Positions 1-8,842 of a stretch of 64,000 nucleotides of DNA are shown here, one piece after another. Source of the DNA: Enterobacteriaceae bacterium 4M9 (lineage in GTDB: Bacteria > Pseudomonadota > Gammaproteobacteria > Enterobacterales > Enterobacteriaceae); the NCBI GenBank assembly GCA_010092695.1, contig JAADJJ010000001.1:3968001-4032000 (forward strand). The letters are read 5' to 3'. The translations under genes and the position numbers were made by a program. The number at the start of each line of letters is the position of its first letter. Position 1 is the stretch's first letter. The notes beneath the pieces are model-generated. The model was not told the origin of the DNA, ran no database searches, and saw nothing but the letters and a program-made list of their open reading frames with translations.

Positions 1-242
1 ATCAACCCATCAATTGCGATGACTATGACAATCTCGAACTCGCCTGCCAGCATCACTTAATCCTGACGCTGGAACTCAAAAGCGGGGAAGTGTTAAAAGC
101 GAAAGCTAACGACCTTATCACGCGAAAAAATGTCGAATACTTGATTGTCGAAGATGCCGGAGCTGAGCGCGAAGTGCGCCTGGATAAGATAAACAGCTTC
201 AGCCATCCTGAGATTGGCACCATTACCGTCAGCGCCGAATAG
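1..242 (+). CDS. rof: Rof, Rho-binding antiterminator (5' end cut by window edge)
   Basis: The 79 residues visible align with the small Rof/YaeO protein of E. coli (about 84 residues), including the CDDYDNLEL-like opening, the KNVEYL segment and the FSHPEIGT ending; only the first few residues are outside the window. Rof is known to bind transcription terminator Rho and inhibit its RNA loading. The gene is convergent with the cytochrome/tilS genes and is followed within 20 bases by a strong hairpin terminator. Identification is by recalled family sequence. Confidence 0.9.
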   Translation, partial: QPINCDDYDNLELACQHHLILTLELKSGEVLKAKANDLITRKNVEYLIVEDAGAEREVRLDKINSFSHPEIGTITVSAE

Positions 243-256
243 CGCGACGCAGCGAT

Positions 257-287
257 AAAAAGGGCAGCCTGCGGGCTGCCCTTTTTT
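257..287. terminator. Bidirectional intrinsic terminator between rof and the cytochrome gene
   Basis: An 8-bp GC-rich stem (262-269 with 274-281) closes a TGCG loop. It has a T-run to its right and an A-run to its left, so it can end rof on the plus strand and the tilS-cytochrome transcript on the minus strand. Confidence 0.85.
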
Positions 288-311
288 GTTAGTGTAGAAC
301 GCCAGGTGAGC

Positions 312-635
312 TTATTGCCCCGGCTTACTTTTTTGGGCGTAGTACGCGGCCAGGTTTTCAATATCTTCATCCGACAGGCCGCTGACATAAGCCTTCATGA
401 TTTCTGCCTGCCCACCGCTACGCTCGCCCTTTTTATAGGCCTGCATTGCCTGCACCAGATAGGCTTCGCTCTGCCCGGCAATAGTCGGATACAGCGCGAC
501 CGTCGAGACTCCGTTTGCGCCATGGCAGGCCACACACATCAGCGCTTTCTTTTCACCGGCCTGAACGTCGCCTTTTGCCAACACCGGTAAGCTCAACACG
601 AGCAACCCCAGCACCAGCCCCGCTTTTCTTATCAT
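312..635 (-). CDS. Small class I c-type cytochrome, exported
   Basis: The 107-residue product begins with a signal peptide (basic MIRK, hydrophobic core, VLA cleavage region near residue 20), carries one heme-attachment motif CVACH at 34-38, and has a methionine at residue 80 in a context (IMKAYVSGLSDEDI..LAAYYA) typical of the axial ligand in cytochrome c553-like proteins. It is therefore expected to be a periplasmic one-heme electron carrier; its redox partner is unknown. The ATG at 635 overlaps the tilS TGA in an ATGA junction, which points to translational coupling, and I prefer it over the longer reading from 671. I do not recall this gene at this place in E. coli K-12. Confidence 0.85.
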   Translation of the reverse strand: MIRKAGLVLGLLVLSLPVLAKGDVQAGEKKALMCVACHGANGVSTVALYPTIAGQSEAYLVQAMQAYKKGERSGGQAEIMKAYVSGLSDEDIENLAAYYAQKSKPGQ

Positions 636-1939
636 TGCTCTTGCTCCTTCTTCCAGTCTAACCACTGACACTGCCCCGCCAGCGGCTGCCCTTCACGGGT
701 GATAAATACGCCGGCTGCGCAAATCAGCTGCTCACCATAAAACAGTAGCGGCGTTGTGCCACGCTGCCAGGGCGGCACCCCCAACTCCTGCCACAATTTT
801 TTTATACTTCTTCTGTGCTCACGCCCGACGATATGCACATCACCTTTTGCATCAAAGCGCACACTCACCGGCTCGTCTGCCCGCGGCGGGCGTACCGCCT
901 CGCCGTCACTGGCCCAGCGCAGCGTGCCTAAACCCTGCGGCAATACCAGCGGCTGCTGGTTATCACGCCAGTCAAGACAGACGCCGTCAAGCGAAGCACG
1001 GTATTTTACCCACCACAGCGCGCCCTGATAGCGCCGCACTTCGCTGTCACCCAGGCGCAGGCGCGGCGTTGCATCATCGCGCGCGCAGGCAATCTCATCC
1101 CAGATACGCGCCAGCGCCGCACGCGACGGCATCGGCGCATTGAGATACGCAAACCAGCGGCGGATAAGCGCATTACGCCGCACGTCGCTCATTGCAGCCA
1201 GCGGTGCAATGTGCAGCGAAGACTGCGTGCCCAACAATCCGGCCAGCGCCTCTTCAAGCAATTCATCAAGCAACTGCTCCTGCTCGCCACACAGCGCGGC
1301 ACTGCGCGCAGCTGCGCGGGAAAAGTGCGGCCAGCGCGCCGCAAGCTGCGGTAAAACGCGCAGACGCAGGAAGTTTCGGTCAAAGCTGTCGTCGGCGTTG
1401 CTGTCGTCATCAATCCAGCTTAAGTGATGCTGCTGTGCCCAGGCTTCAAGCGCCTGGCGCGGCGTATCCAGCAGCGGACGCAGCAGCACTGAGTCTGCAA
1501 ACGCCAGGCGCTGCGGCATCCCCGCCAGCCCCGCCGGGCCGCTGCCGCGCTTGAGCGCCAGCAGTAGCGTTTCGCACTGGTCGTCCTGATGTTGCGCCGT
1601 CACCAGCGCCTCACCGGGTTGTAGCGCCTGCGCAAATGCCTGATAGCGCGCCTCACGCGCCTGCGCTTCGAGTCCCTGCCCGCTATCAAGGAGCGTTACG
1701 GTGCAAACCTGAAGTTCAACGTTCCACGCATCACAGAGTGCCTGGCAGCGGCTGGCCCAGTCGTCAGCAAAGCGGCTGATACCATGATGAACGTGAATGG
1801 CGCGCAGGCACAAATCCGGCTGCTGCTCACGCAGCATCACCAGGCGGTGCAGCAATACCGTGGAGTCCAGCCCACCGCTGAAGGCCACCAGCAGGCGGCG
1901 CTCCGGCGCTGTCCACTCTGCCAGCGGGAGGAATGTCAT
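632..1939 (-). CDS. tilS: tRNA(Ile)-lysidine synthetase
   Basis: TilS attaches lysine to C34 of the CAU-anticodon tRNA(Ile), changing its decoding from AUG to AUA; it is essential in known bacteria. The 435-residue protein has the N-type ATP pyrophosphatase loop SGGLDS at 21-26, the central tRNA-binding part and the C-terminal domain of the E. coli-type enzyme. It lies 66 bases downstream of yaeR on the same strand and its stop overlaps the start of the cytochrome gene, so at least the latter two are likely cotranscribed. Confidence 0.96.
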   Translation of the reverse strand: MTFLPLAEWTAPERRLLVAFSGGLDSTVLLHRLVMLREQQPDLCLRAIHVHHGISRFADDWASRCQALCDAWNVELQVCTVTLLDSGQGLEAQAREARYQAFAQALQPGEALVTAQHQDDQCETLLLALKRGSGPAGLAGMPQRLAFADSVLLRPLLDTPRQALEAWAQQHHLSWIDDDSNADDSFDRNFLRLRVLPQLAARWPHFSRAAARSAALCGEQEQLLDELLEEALAGLLGTQSSLHIAPLAAMSDVRRNALIRRWFAYLNAPMPSRAALARIWDEIACARDDATPRLRLGDSEVRRYQGALWWVKYRASLDGVCLDWRDNQQPLVLPQGLGTLRWASDGEAVRPPRADEPVSVRFDAKGDVHIVGREHRRSIKKLWQELGVPPWQRGTTPLLFYGEQLICAAGVFITREGQPLAGQCQWLDWKKEQEQ

Positions 1940-2005
1940 AAGTTGGGGATACTATCAGGAGTCATTGCTGGCAACGTTACCGGGCAACGTCCTGTGACGC
2001 AAGCC

Positions 2006-2395
2006 TTAGCGCTGATAAAGCTCCAGCGGCAGGCCATCGGGATCGGTAAAAAAGGTAAACCGCTTATCGGTAATCGGGTCAACACGAATCGGTTCGCAGG
2101 CCACGCCGTGACGTTCAAGATGCTGTAGCGCCGCATCCAGATCTTCCACGCTAAACGCCAGGTGACGTAAACCGCAGGCCTCCGGGTGACTCGGGCGCGC
2201 GGGAGGGAACGGAAAGGAAAACAGTTCAATCGTGTACTGGCCGTTCAGCGCCAGGTCACCTTTCCAGGAATCACGCGCTTCACGGTAATTCTCTGACATC
2301 AGCGTAAAGCCGAGAATGTCGCAATAGAACGCTTTGCTGCGCGGATAGTCGGTCGCAATGATGGCGATATGATGTACGTTTTTCAGGCCCAGCAT
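2006..2395 (-). CDS. yaeR: VOC-family (glyoxalase/dioxygenase fold) protein YaeR
   Basis: The 129-residue product matches E. coli YaeR closely (MLGLK.VHHIAIIATDY start, FYCDILGFTL, SWKGDLALNGQY, CGLRHLAFSV and DPDGLPLELY near the end). The vicinal oxygen chelate fold has paired beta-alpha-beta-beta-beta modules with metal ligands expected at an N-terminal His and a C-terminal Glu, both present (HHIA, LELY). Its substrate is not established. I chose the ATG at 2395, preceded by AGGAGA, over the longer frame to 2425. In E. coli ldcC separates accA and yaeR; here the two genes are adjacent. Confidence 0.93.
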   Translation of the reverse strand: MLGLKNVHHIAIIATDYPRSKAFYCDILGFTLMSENYREARDSWKGDLALNGQYTIELFSFPFPPARPSHPEACGLRHLAFSVEDLDAALQHLERHGVACEPIRVDPITDKRFTFFTDPDGLPLELYQR

Positions 2396-2485
2396 AGTCT
2401 CTCCTTTTAACCAGATACCCGACATTACGCGCAGCAGCGCGCACGCGACAAGCCACTCACCGCTTTTTCAGAATGCATCACGATC

Positions 2486-2508
2486 GAAAAGGGCCGGTAA
2501 ACCGGCCC
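2486..2508 (-). terminator. accA terminator
   Basis: A 7-bp stem GGGCCGG/CCGGCCC (2491-2497 with 2502-2508) is followed on the minus strand by a T-run, 30 bases after the accA stop codon. Confidence 0.8.
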
Positions 2509-2538
2509 TTGTATAATCAGCAAAACCAGCAAAACGAA

Positions 2539-3498
2539 TCAGGCGTAGCCGTAGCTCATCAGTCGCTGATAGCGGCGGCTGAGCAGTTCGTCTTTGCTCA
2601 AGGTATCGAGATCGGCCAGATCCGCCAGCAGCTGCGCTTTGAGCGACGCCGCCATCGTTTCCGGGTTACGGTGTGCGCCACCCAGCGGTTCCGGAATAAC
2701 GGTATCAATAAGCTTCAGCTCTTTAAGGCGCGGCGCGATGATGCCCATCGCTTCTGCGGCCAGAGGGGCTTTATCCGCGCTCTTCCACAAAATGGACGCA
2801 CAGCCTTCCGGTGAAATCACAGAATAGGTGCTGTACTGCAGCATGTTCACTTTATCGCCAACGCCGATAGCCAGCGCCCCGCCGGAACCACCTTCACCAA
2901 TCACGGTACAGATAACCGGCACCGTCAGGCCTGACATTTCACGCAGGTTGCGCGCGATAGCTTCAGACTGGCCGCGCTCTTCCGCGCCCACGCCCGGATA
3001 AGCGCCTGGGGTGTCGATAAAGGTAATGATCGGCATGTTAAAGCGCTCGGCCATTTCCATCAGGCGCAGCGCCTTGCGGTAGCCTTCTGGCGCGGGCATG
3101 CCGAAATTGCGGCGAATCTTCTCTTTGGTTTCGCGTCCTTTCTGATGGCCGATAATCATCACCGGACGACCATCCAGGCGTGCGATACCGCCCACAATAG
3201 CCTTGTCGTCTGCATAGGCGCGATCGCCTGCCAGCTCATCAAACTCGTCAAAAGCCAGGCGCAGATAATCCAGCGTATAAGGACGCAGCGGATGGCGTGC
3301 CAGCTGAGCAATCTGCCATGCACCGAGATCGGCAAAGATTTTACGGGTCAACTCCACGCTTTTCTCGCGCAGACGATGCACCTCTTCGTCGATGTTAATA
3401 TCCAGTTTTTCATCCTGACGGCCCACGGCAGTCAGGGAATCGATTTTCGCTTCCAGCTCAGCAATTGGCTGTTCGAAATCAAGGAAATTCAGACTCAT
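2539..3498 (-). CDS. accA: Acetyl-CoA carboxylase, carboxyltransferase alpha subunit
   Basis: AccA pairs with AccD to move the carboxyl group from biotinylated AccB to acetyl-CoA, the first step of fatty acid synthesis. The protein is 319 residues, the same length as in E. coli, and starts MSLNFLDFEQPIAELEAKI. Conserved carboxyltransferase segments are present, such as GHQKGR, IDTPGAYPGVGAEERGQ and the GEGGSGGALAI glycine-rich part. The gene follows dnaE on the same strand, as in E. coli, but the spacer contains an unusual degenerate copy of the dnaE end. A terminator follows. Confidence 0.98.
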   Translation of the reverse strand: MSLNFLDFEQPIAELEAKIDSLTAVGRQDEKLDINIDEEVHRLREKSVELTRKIFADLGAWQIAQLARHPLRPYTLDYLRLAFDEFDELAGDRAYADDKAIVGGIARLDGRPVMIIGHQKGRETKEKIRRNFGMPAPEGYRKALRLMEMAERFNMPIITFIDTPGAYPGVGAEERGQSEAIARNLREMSGLTVPVICTVIGEGGSGGALAIGVGDKVNMLQYSTYSVISPEGCASILWKSADKAPLAAEAMGIIAPRLKELKLIDTVIPEPLGGAHRNPETMAASLKAQLLADLADLDTLSKDELLSRRYQRLMSYGYA

Positions 3499-3514
3499 AA
3501 TATTCCTGTTTTAG

Positions 3515-3630
3515 TCAAACTCCGGCCCCACCTGCTCCGAACCCGGCTCAACTTACGCCGCCGGGCTCAACGCCTGAATCAGGCAGAAACGACAAGTCAA
3601 TCAAACTCCAGTTCCACCTGCTCTGAACCA
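3515..3630. repeat. Degenerate direct duplication of the dnaE 3' end
   Basis: Positions 3515-3544 and 3601-3630 match at 25 of 30 bases in direct orientation, with a period of 86 bases. The right-hand copy is the coding end of dnaE (residues SEQVELEFD and stop). The left-hand copy is noncoding, reads as a variant of the same ending, and leads into the spacing before accA that E. coli has after its dnaE stop. The intervening part contains inverted GC-rich segments (CCCGGC near 3561 and GCCGGG near 3542 on the minus strand). Confidence 0.75.
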
Positions 3631-6600
3631 ATCAGCCCGCGCAATTCGTTAAGTAAACGATCGCTGGGTGACACACGCCACGCTGCGCCAAAGCGCAACC
3701 TCGCACGCGCATCCGTTCTCTGATAGTAGAGATGTACTGGAATGGTTCCCGAACGATGGGGCTCCAGAGATTGACGGAGACGGTTTAAAAGCTGGTCATC
3801 AATTTGCCTGTCCGTCAGCGAGATAGCAAGCCCGCGAGCATACTTTTCGCGAGCTTCGTCGATGTCCATCACTTCGCGGGCCATCATTTTAAGGCCCCCG
3901 CTGAAGTCATCAAAGCTGACCTGTCCGCTGACGATCAGAATACGGTCTTTCTCCAGCAGATGCTGGTATTTCTCCAGCGCCTCGGTAAACAGCATCACCT
4001 CAAGACGCCCGGAGCGGTCATCCAGCGTACAGATGCCGATACGGTTACCGCGCTTGGTTACCATTGTGCGCGCGGCCAGCACCAGACCCGCAGCCGTAGT
4101 GACTTTACCACGGTCGGTCGGGTGCATATCTTTCAGGCGCATACCGCCAACGTAGCGCTCAATTTCTTTCAGGTACTGCGTAATCGGGTGGCCTGTCAGG
4201 TACAGACCCAGCGTTTCGCGCTCGCCGTCAAGCACCACCTGTTCCGGCCAGGGCTGGCAGCTGGCGTAAGACTTCTCAACCTGCTCCGGCTCTTCAGCCA
4301 GCACGCCAAACATATCAGCCTGGCCGATGGCCTCGGCCTTCGCGTGCTGATCGGCCGCTTTAAGCGCATCGGCAAGCGAGTTCATCAGCGCAGCGCGGTG
4401 CGGCCCAAGCCGGTCGAACGCGCCGGACATGATGAGCTTTTCCATCACGCGCTTGTTGATTTTCTTCGTATCCGTGCGGGCACACAAATCGAAAAGTTCG
4501 CGAAAATAGCCGCCATTATTACGGGCTTCAATAATGGCTTCAATCGGACCTTCACCGACGCCTTTGATGGCCCCAATGCCATAAACGATTTCACCTTCGT
4601 CGTTAACGTGGAAGTGATACAGCCCGGAGTTAATATCCGGCGGCAGGATTTTCAGCCCCATACGCCAGCATTCGTCTACCAGGCCAACGACTTTCTCGGT
4701 GTTATCCATATCGGCGGTCATCACTGCTGCCATGAATTCAGCCGGATAGTGCGCCTTCAGCCATAGCGTCTGGTAAGACACCAGCGCGTAGGCGGCAGAG
4801 TGCGACTTGTTAAATCCGTAACCGGCAAACTTCTCCACCAGGTCAAAGATTTTTATCGCCAGTTCGCCGTCGATACCATTTTTACGCGCCCCTTCTTCGA
4901 AGGTGCCACGTTGCTTGGCCATTTCTTCCGGCTTTTTCTTACCCATTGCGCGACGCAGCATATCTGCACCGCCAAGCGTATAACCGGACAGCACCTGTGC
5001 TATCTGCATCACCTGTTCCTGATACAGAATGATGCCGTAGGTCGGCTCCAGTACTGGCTTGAGGCATTCATGTTGCCACTGAATATCCGGATAGGATATC
5101 TCTTCACGCCCGTGCTTACGGTCAATGAAGTTATCCACCATCCCTGACTGTAGCGGGCCCGGTCGGAACAGCGCCACGAGTGCAATCATGTCTTCGAAGC
5201 AGTCAGGCTGCAGGCGCTTAATCAAATCCTTCATGCCACGGGATTCAAGCTGGAATACCGCAGTGGTTTCCGAGCGTTGCAGCATGTCGAAGCTTTTCTT
5301 GTCATCAAGCGGGATGGCAGCGATATCCAGCGGCGCTTCGCCGTGTTTCGCGCGCCGGGCGTTGATCATTTCCAGCGCCCAGTTGATGATGGTGAGCGTT
5401 CGCAGTCCGAGGAAGTCAAACTTCACCAGACCTGCGTATTCCACATCGTTCTTATCAAACTGGGTAACCGGATGTTGGCCTGCTTCATCGCAATAGAGCG
5501 GGGCAAAATCGGTAATTTTGGTCGGCGCAATCACCACGCCACCGGCATGCTTACCGGCGTTACGCGTCACACCTTCAAGCTTGCGCGCCATGTCGATAAG
5601 CGCTTTGACCTCTTCGTCTGCCTCGTAGATTTCCGGCAGCTGCGGTTCTGCTTCAAACGCTTTTGCCAGCGTCATGCCGGGGTCTGGCGGCACCAGCTTG
5701 GAAATACGGTCAACGAAGCCATACGGATGGCCCAGCACGCGGCCCACGTCACGAATAACGGCTTTCGCCGCCATCGTACCGAAGGTAATAATCTGCGATA
5801 CCGCTTCGCGACCATACATATCTGCCACGTGTTCAATTACCTGGTCACGTTTCTCCATACAGAAGTCAACGTCGAAATCAGGCATCGATACACGTTCAGG
5901 GTTCAGGAAGCGTTCGAACAGCAGGTCAAACTCCAGCGGATCGAGATCGGTAATTTTCAGCGCGTAAGCCACCAGCGACCCGGCACCGGAACCACGGCCC
6001 GGCCCTACCGGCACGCCGTTATCTTTCGACCACTGGATAAACTCCATTACGATCAGGAAGTAACCCGGGAAGCCCATCTGGTTGATAACCTGAAGTTCAA
6101 TCTCCAGGCGCTCGTCATAAGCAGGGCGGCGTTCAGCGCACACTTGCGGGTCCGGGAACAGAAACTCAAGACGCTCTTCAAGCCCTTCGCGGGATTTTGC
6201 CACCAGGAAGTCTTCGGTGGTCATGTCGCCCGTCGGGAACTGTGGCAGGAAGTATTCGCCCAGCCGCACCGTTACGTTGCAGCGCCTGGCAATCTCAACG
6301 CTGTTTTCCAGCGCCTCCGGGAGGTCGGCAAACAGCTCGCACATTTCGTCTTCGCTACGCAGATACTGCTGTGCCGAGTAGTTGCGTGGGCGTTTGGGAT
6401 CATCGAGCGTAAAACCATCATGGATAGCAACGCGAATTTCGTGCGCGTCAAAGTCATCCGCAACCAGAAAACACACATCGTTAGTGGCAACGACCGGCAA
6501 GCCGCGCTGCTCTGCCAGTTCGACGGCAGCATGTAGGTAGCGCTCTTCATCCTGACGACCAGTACGGATAAGCTCCAGGTAATACCGGTCCGGGAAATAC

Positions 6601-7079
6601 TCTTCGTAGAAGGCCACGCACTGTTCGACCAGCACTGCGTTGCCGCGCAGCAGGCTTTTGCCCACATCGCCCATGCGCGCGCCGGAAAGCAGGATAAGTC
6701 CTTCGTTAAGCTCGGCCAGCCATTCGCGGTCAATCCACGGGCCAACCGCGCCATAGCCGCGCTGATAAGCGCGAGAAATCAGTAGCGTCAGGTTTTGATA
6801 GCCGACGTTATTCATCGCCAGCACGGTGATATGACAGTATTCGTCACCCAGCGCTTCGCTGAGCATCTGGAAATCTGCACCGATGATGGGCTTCATGCCT
6901 GCGCCGTGGGCGCCGCCGTAGAATTTGACCAGGCCGCAGAGGTTGGTAAAGTCCGTGATAGCCATTGCTGGCATCTCAAGAGACGCGGCCTTTTTGACCA
7001 GCGGGCCGACTTTGGCCAGCCCGTCAATCATGGAATAGTCGCTGTGTATCCGCAGATGGATAAAACGTGGTTCAGCCAT
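3597..7079 (-). CDS. dnaE: DNA polymerase III alpha subunit
   Basis: DnaE is the replicative polymerase core subunit. The 1160-residue length is that of the E. coli protein. It starts with the PHP domain (RFIHLRIHSDYSMIDG), has the GPGRGSGAGS motif and the acidic PDFDVDF motif near residue 400 in the palm, the tudor/helix-hairpin-helix region, and the OB-fold and tau-binding end (SEQVELEFD). It follows rnhB by 21 bases and precedes accA. The stop is TGA, and the expected ancestral ending appears again about 86 bases downstream. Confidence 0.98.
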   Translation of the reverse strand: MAEPRFIHLRIHSDYSMIDGLAKVGPLVKKAASLEMPAMAITDFTNLCGLVKFYGGAHGAGMKPIIGADFQMLSEALGDEYCHITVLAMNNVGYQNLTLLISRAYQRGYGAVGPWIDREWLAELNEGLILLSGARMGDVGKSLLRGNAVLVEQCVAFYEEYFPDRYYLELIRTGRQDEERYLHAAVELAEQRGLPVVATNDVCFLVADDFDAHEIRVAIHDGFTLDDPKRPRNYSAQQYLRSEDEMCELFADLPEALENSVEIARRCNVTVRLGEYFLPQFPTGDMTTEDFLVAKSREGLEERLEFLFPDPQVCAERRPAYDERLEIELQVINQMGFPGYFLIVMEFIQWSKDNGVPVGPGRGSGAGSLVAYALKITDLDPLEFDLLFERFLNPERVSMPDFDVDFCMEKRDQVIEHVADMYGREAVSQIITFGTMAAKAVIRDVGRVLGHPYGFVDRISKLVPPDPGMTLAKAFEAEPQLPEIYEADEEVKALIDMARKLEGVTRNAGKHAGGVVIAPTKITDFAPLYCDEAGQHPVTQFDKNDVEYAGLVKFDFLGLRTLTIINWALEMINARRAKHGEAPLDIAAIPLDDKKSFDMLQRSETTAVFQLESRGMKDLIKRLQPDCFEDMIALVALFRPGPLQSGMVDNFIDRKHGREEISYPDIQWQHECLKPVLEPTYGIILYQEQVMQIAQVLSGYTLGGADMLRRAMGKKKPEEMAKQRGTFEEGARKNGIDGELAIKIFDLVEKFAGYGFNKSHSAAYALVSYQTLWLKAHYPAEFMAAVMTADMDNTEKVVGLVDECWRMGLKILPPDINSGLYHFHVNDEGEIVYGIGAIKGVGEGPIEAIIEARNNGGYFRELFDLCARTDTKKINKRVMEKLIMSGAFDRLGPHRAALMNSLADALKAADQHAKAEAIGQADMFGVLAEEPEQVEKSYASCQPWPEQVVLDGERETLGLYLTGHPITQYLKEIERYVGGMRLKDMHPTDRGKVTTAAGLVLAARTMVTKRGNRIGICTLDDRSGRLEVMLFTEALEKYQHLLEKDRILIVSGQVSFDDFSGGLKMMAREVMDIDEAREKYARGLAISLTDRQIDDQLLNRLRQSLEPHRSGTIPVHLYYQRTDARARLRFGAAWRVSPSDRLLNELRGLIGSEQVELEFD

Positions 7080-7100
7080 TTCGATTCCCGATGTTAAACG

Positions 7101-7697
7101 TCAGGAGACCAGACCCAGCGCGCGCTTCACCGGGCCAAAGCTGCGGCGATGGTGCTCGGTGGCACCGTGCTCAACCAGCCTTTCCAGATGCAGCGCCGTT
7201 GGATAGCCCTTGTGCTGCGCAAAGCCATATTGCGGAAAGTGCAGATCCAGCTCTGCCATTTCCCGGTCGCGGGTCACTTTCGCAAGAATAGACGCAGCGC
7301 TGATTTCCTGTACCCGGCTGTCGCCCTTGACCACCGCCATGCTCGGCATGGCAAGCGCCGGACAGCGGTTGCCGTCAATCAGCACATATTCCGGCACCAC
7401 GTGCAGGCCTGCCACGGCGCGCTGCATCGCGAGCATGGTGGCGTGCAAAATATTCAGTTCGTCAATTTCGTGCGGCTCGGCACGGCCCAGGCTCCAGCTC
7501 AGCGCTTTATCACGGATTTCGTCATAGAGCGCCAGACGGCGCTTTTCGCTGAGTTTTTTGGAATCGGCCAGGCCGACAATAGGACGTTCGGGGTCGAGAA
7601 TGACGGCAGCCGTCACAACGGCACCGACCAGCGGCCCGCGCCCGACTTCGTCCACACCCGCAACGAGGTGAGTATGAGGATAAATAAATTCAATCAT
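7101..7697 (-). CDS. rnhB: Ribonuclease HII
   Basis: RNase HII cuts RNA in RNA/DNA hybrids and starts removal of single ribonucleotides from DNA. The 198-residue protein has the catalytic DEVGRG motif at 16-21 and later conserved acidic positions (ADSKKLSE, LIDGN, KGDS). Its ATG overlaps the lpxB stop in an ATGA junction, so it is translated as part of the lpxA-lpxB-rnhB-dnaE string, the same order as in E. coli. Confidence 0.97.
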   Translation of the reverse strand: MIEFIYPHTHLVAGVDEVGRGPLVGAVVTAAVILDPERPIVGLADSKKLSEKRRLALYDEIRDKALSWSLGRAEPHEIDELNILHATMLAMQRAVAGLHVVPEYVLIDGNRCPALAMPSMAVVKGDSRVQEISAASILAKVTRDREMAELDLHFPQYGFAQHKGYPTALHLERLVEHGATEHHRRSFGPVKRALGLVS

Positions 7698-8842
7698 TGT
7701 GCGAGTTCCAGCACCGCTGCCGCCGCCTGTTCATCAGCGTTACAGCGAATTTGCTCATGCAACTGGCGGAACGTATCGTGCATCTGATGGCTCTTTGTGC
7801 CACCGTCGAGCAGTGGCGCGAGCGCTGCCGCCAGCTTTTCTGGCTGACACTCATCCTGCAATAGCTCTTTAACCAGCTCACGCCCGGCCAGCAGATTCGG
7901 TAATGAGACAAACTCGGTCTTGACCAGCCGCTTTGCCAACCAGAAAGTGAACGGCTTCATGCGATAGCCTACCACCATCGGGCATTTCGCCAGCATGCAC
8001 TCCAGCGCTGCGGTGCCAGAGGCCAGCAGCGCTGCATCGCTTGCAATCATCGCCTCACGCGCACGGCCATTGAGCAAGTGTACCGTCAACTCCGGCGCAA
8101 TCTCGGCCTTAATGCGCTCAAACTGCTCGCGCCGTTTCGCGTTAACCAACGGCACCACCACTTCCAGCGTCGGCCAGCGCTCACGCAGAATCTGCGCGGT
8201 TTTCAGGAAATCGGCACTGAGCATTTCGACTTCTGCACCGCGACTGCCCGGCAACAAGGCAAGGCAGCGCGCGTCGTGGGAAATCCCCAGCGCATCGCGG
8301 GCGGCGTTTTTATCCGGGTCGAGCGGCATGGCATCGGCCATCGTGTGGCCAATGAAGCGGCAGGGAACGTTAAATCTGTCGTAAAACGCTTTTTCAAAAG
8401 GCAGGAAGGCCAGAACCATGTTGGTGGATCTGCCAATTTTGAAAACACGCTTCTGGCGCCAGGCCCAGACGGACGGGCTGACGTAGTGAATGGTTTTGAT
8501 GCCGTGCTTTTTGAGATTGCCTTCAAGCGTAATGTTGAAGTCCGGCGCGTCAATGCCGACAAACACATCCGGTTGCAGTTCGCTAAAACGCTTTGTCAGG
8601 TCAGCACGGATATGCAAAAGGCGCTTAAGGCGACCGAGGACTTCCACAATCCCCATTACCGCCAGCTCTTCCATTTCGTACCAGGCCTCACAGCCCTGCT
8701 CCTGCATCAGCGGGCCCGCTACGCCCACAAAGCGCGCATCGGGCACCTGCTCACGCAGCGCACGAATCAGGCCAGCGCCCAGAATATCGCCGGAGGTTTC
8801 TCCGGCGACGAGGGCGATAGTCAGCGGTCGTCCTGCTTTCAT
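7694..8842 (-). CDS. lpxB: Lipid-A-disaccharide synthase
   Basis: LpxB joins UDP-2,3-diacylglucosamine and 2,3-diacylglucosamine-1-phosphate to form the lipid A disaccharide at the cytoplasmic face of the inner membrane. The 382-residue protein begins with the family motif GETSGD at 14-19 and shows the SPSVWAWR and LLPGSR segments of this glycosyltransferase (GT19). It abuts lpxA without a gap and overlaps rnhB by four bases. Confidence 0.97.
   Translation of the reverse strand: MKAGRPLTIALVAGETSGDILGAGLIRALREQVPDARFVGVAGPLMQEQGCEAWYEMEELAVMGIVEVLGRLKRLLHIRADLTKRFSELQPDVFVGIDAPDFNITLEGNLKKHGIKTIHYVSPSVWAWRQKRVFKIGRSTNMVLAFLPFEKAFYDRFNVPCRFIGHTMADAMPLDPDKNAARDALGISHDARCLALLPGSRGAEVEMLSADFLKTAQILRERWPTLEVVVPLVNAKRREQFERIKAEIAPELTVHLLNGRAREAMIASDAALLASGTAALECMLAKCPMVVGYRMKPFTFWLAKRLVKTEFVSLPNLLAGRELVKELLQDECQPEKLAAALAPLLDGGTKSHQMHDTFRQLHEQIRCNADEQAAAAVLELAQ

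Noticed and set aside
3804..4766. A 320-codon plus-strand frame opposite the dnaE 3' half
   Set aside because: Shadow of dnaE, with no ribosome binding site and no conserved motif.
5277..6536. A 419-codon plus-strand frame opposite dnaE
   Set aside because: It is the mirror of a conserved, GC-rich coding sequence. Its translation shows no family pattern and dnaE on the other strand is intact.
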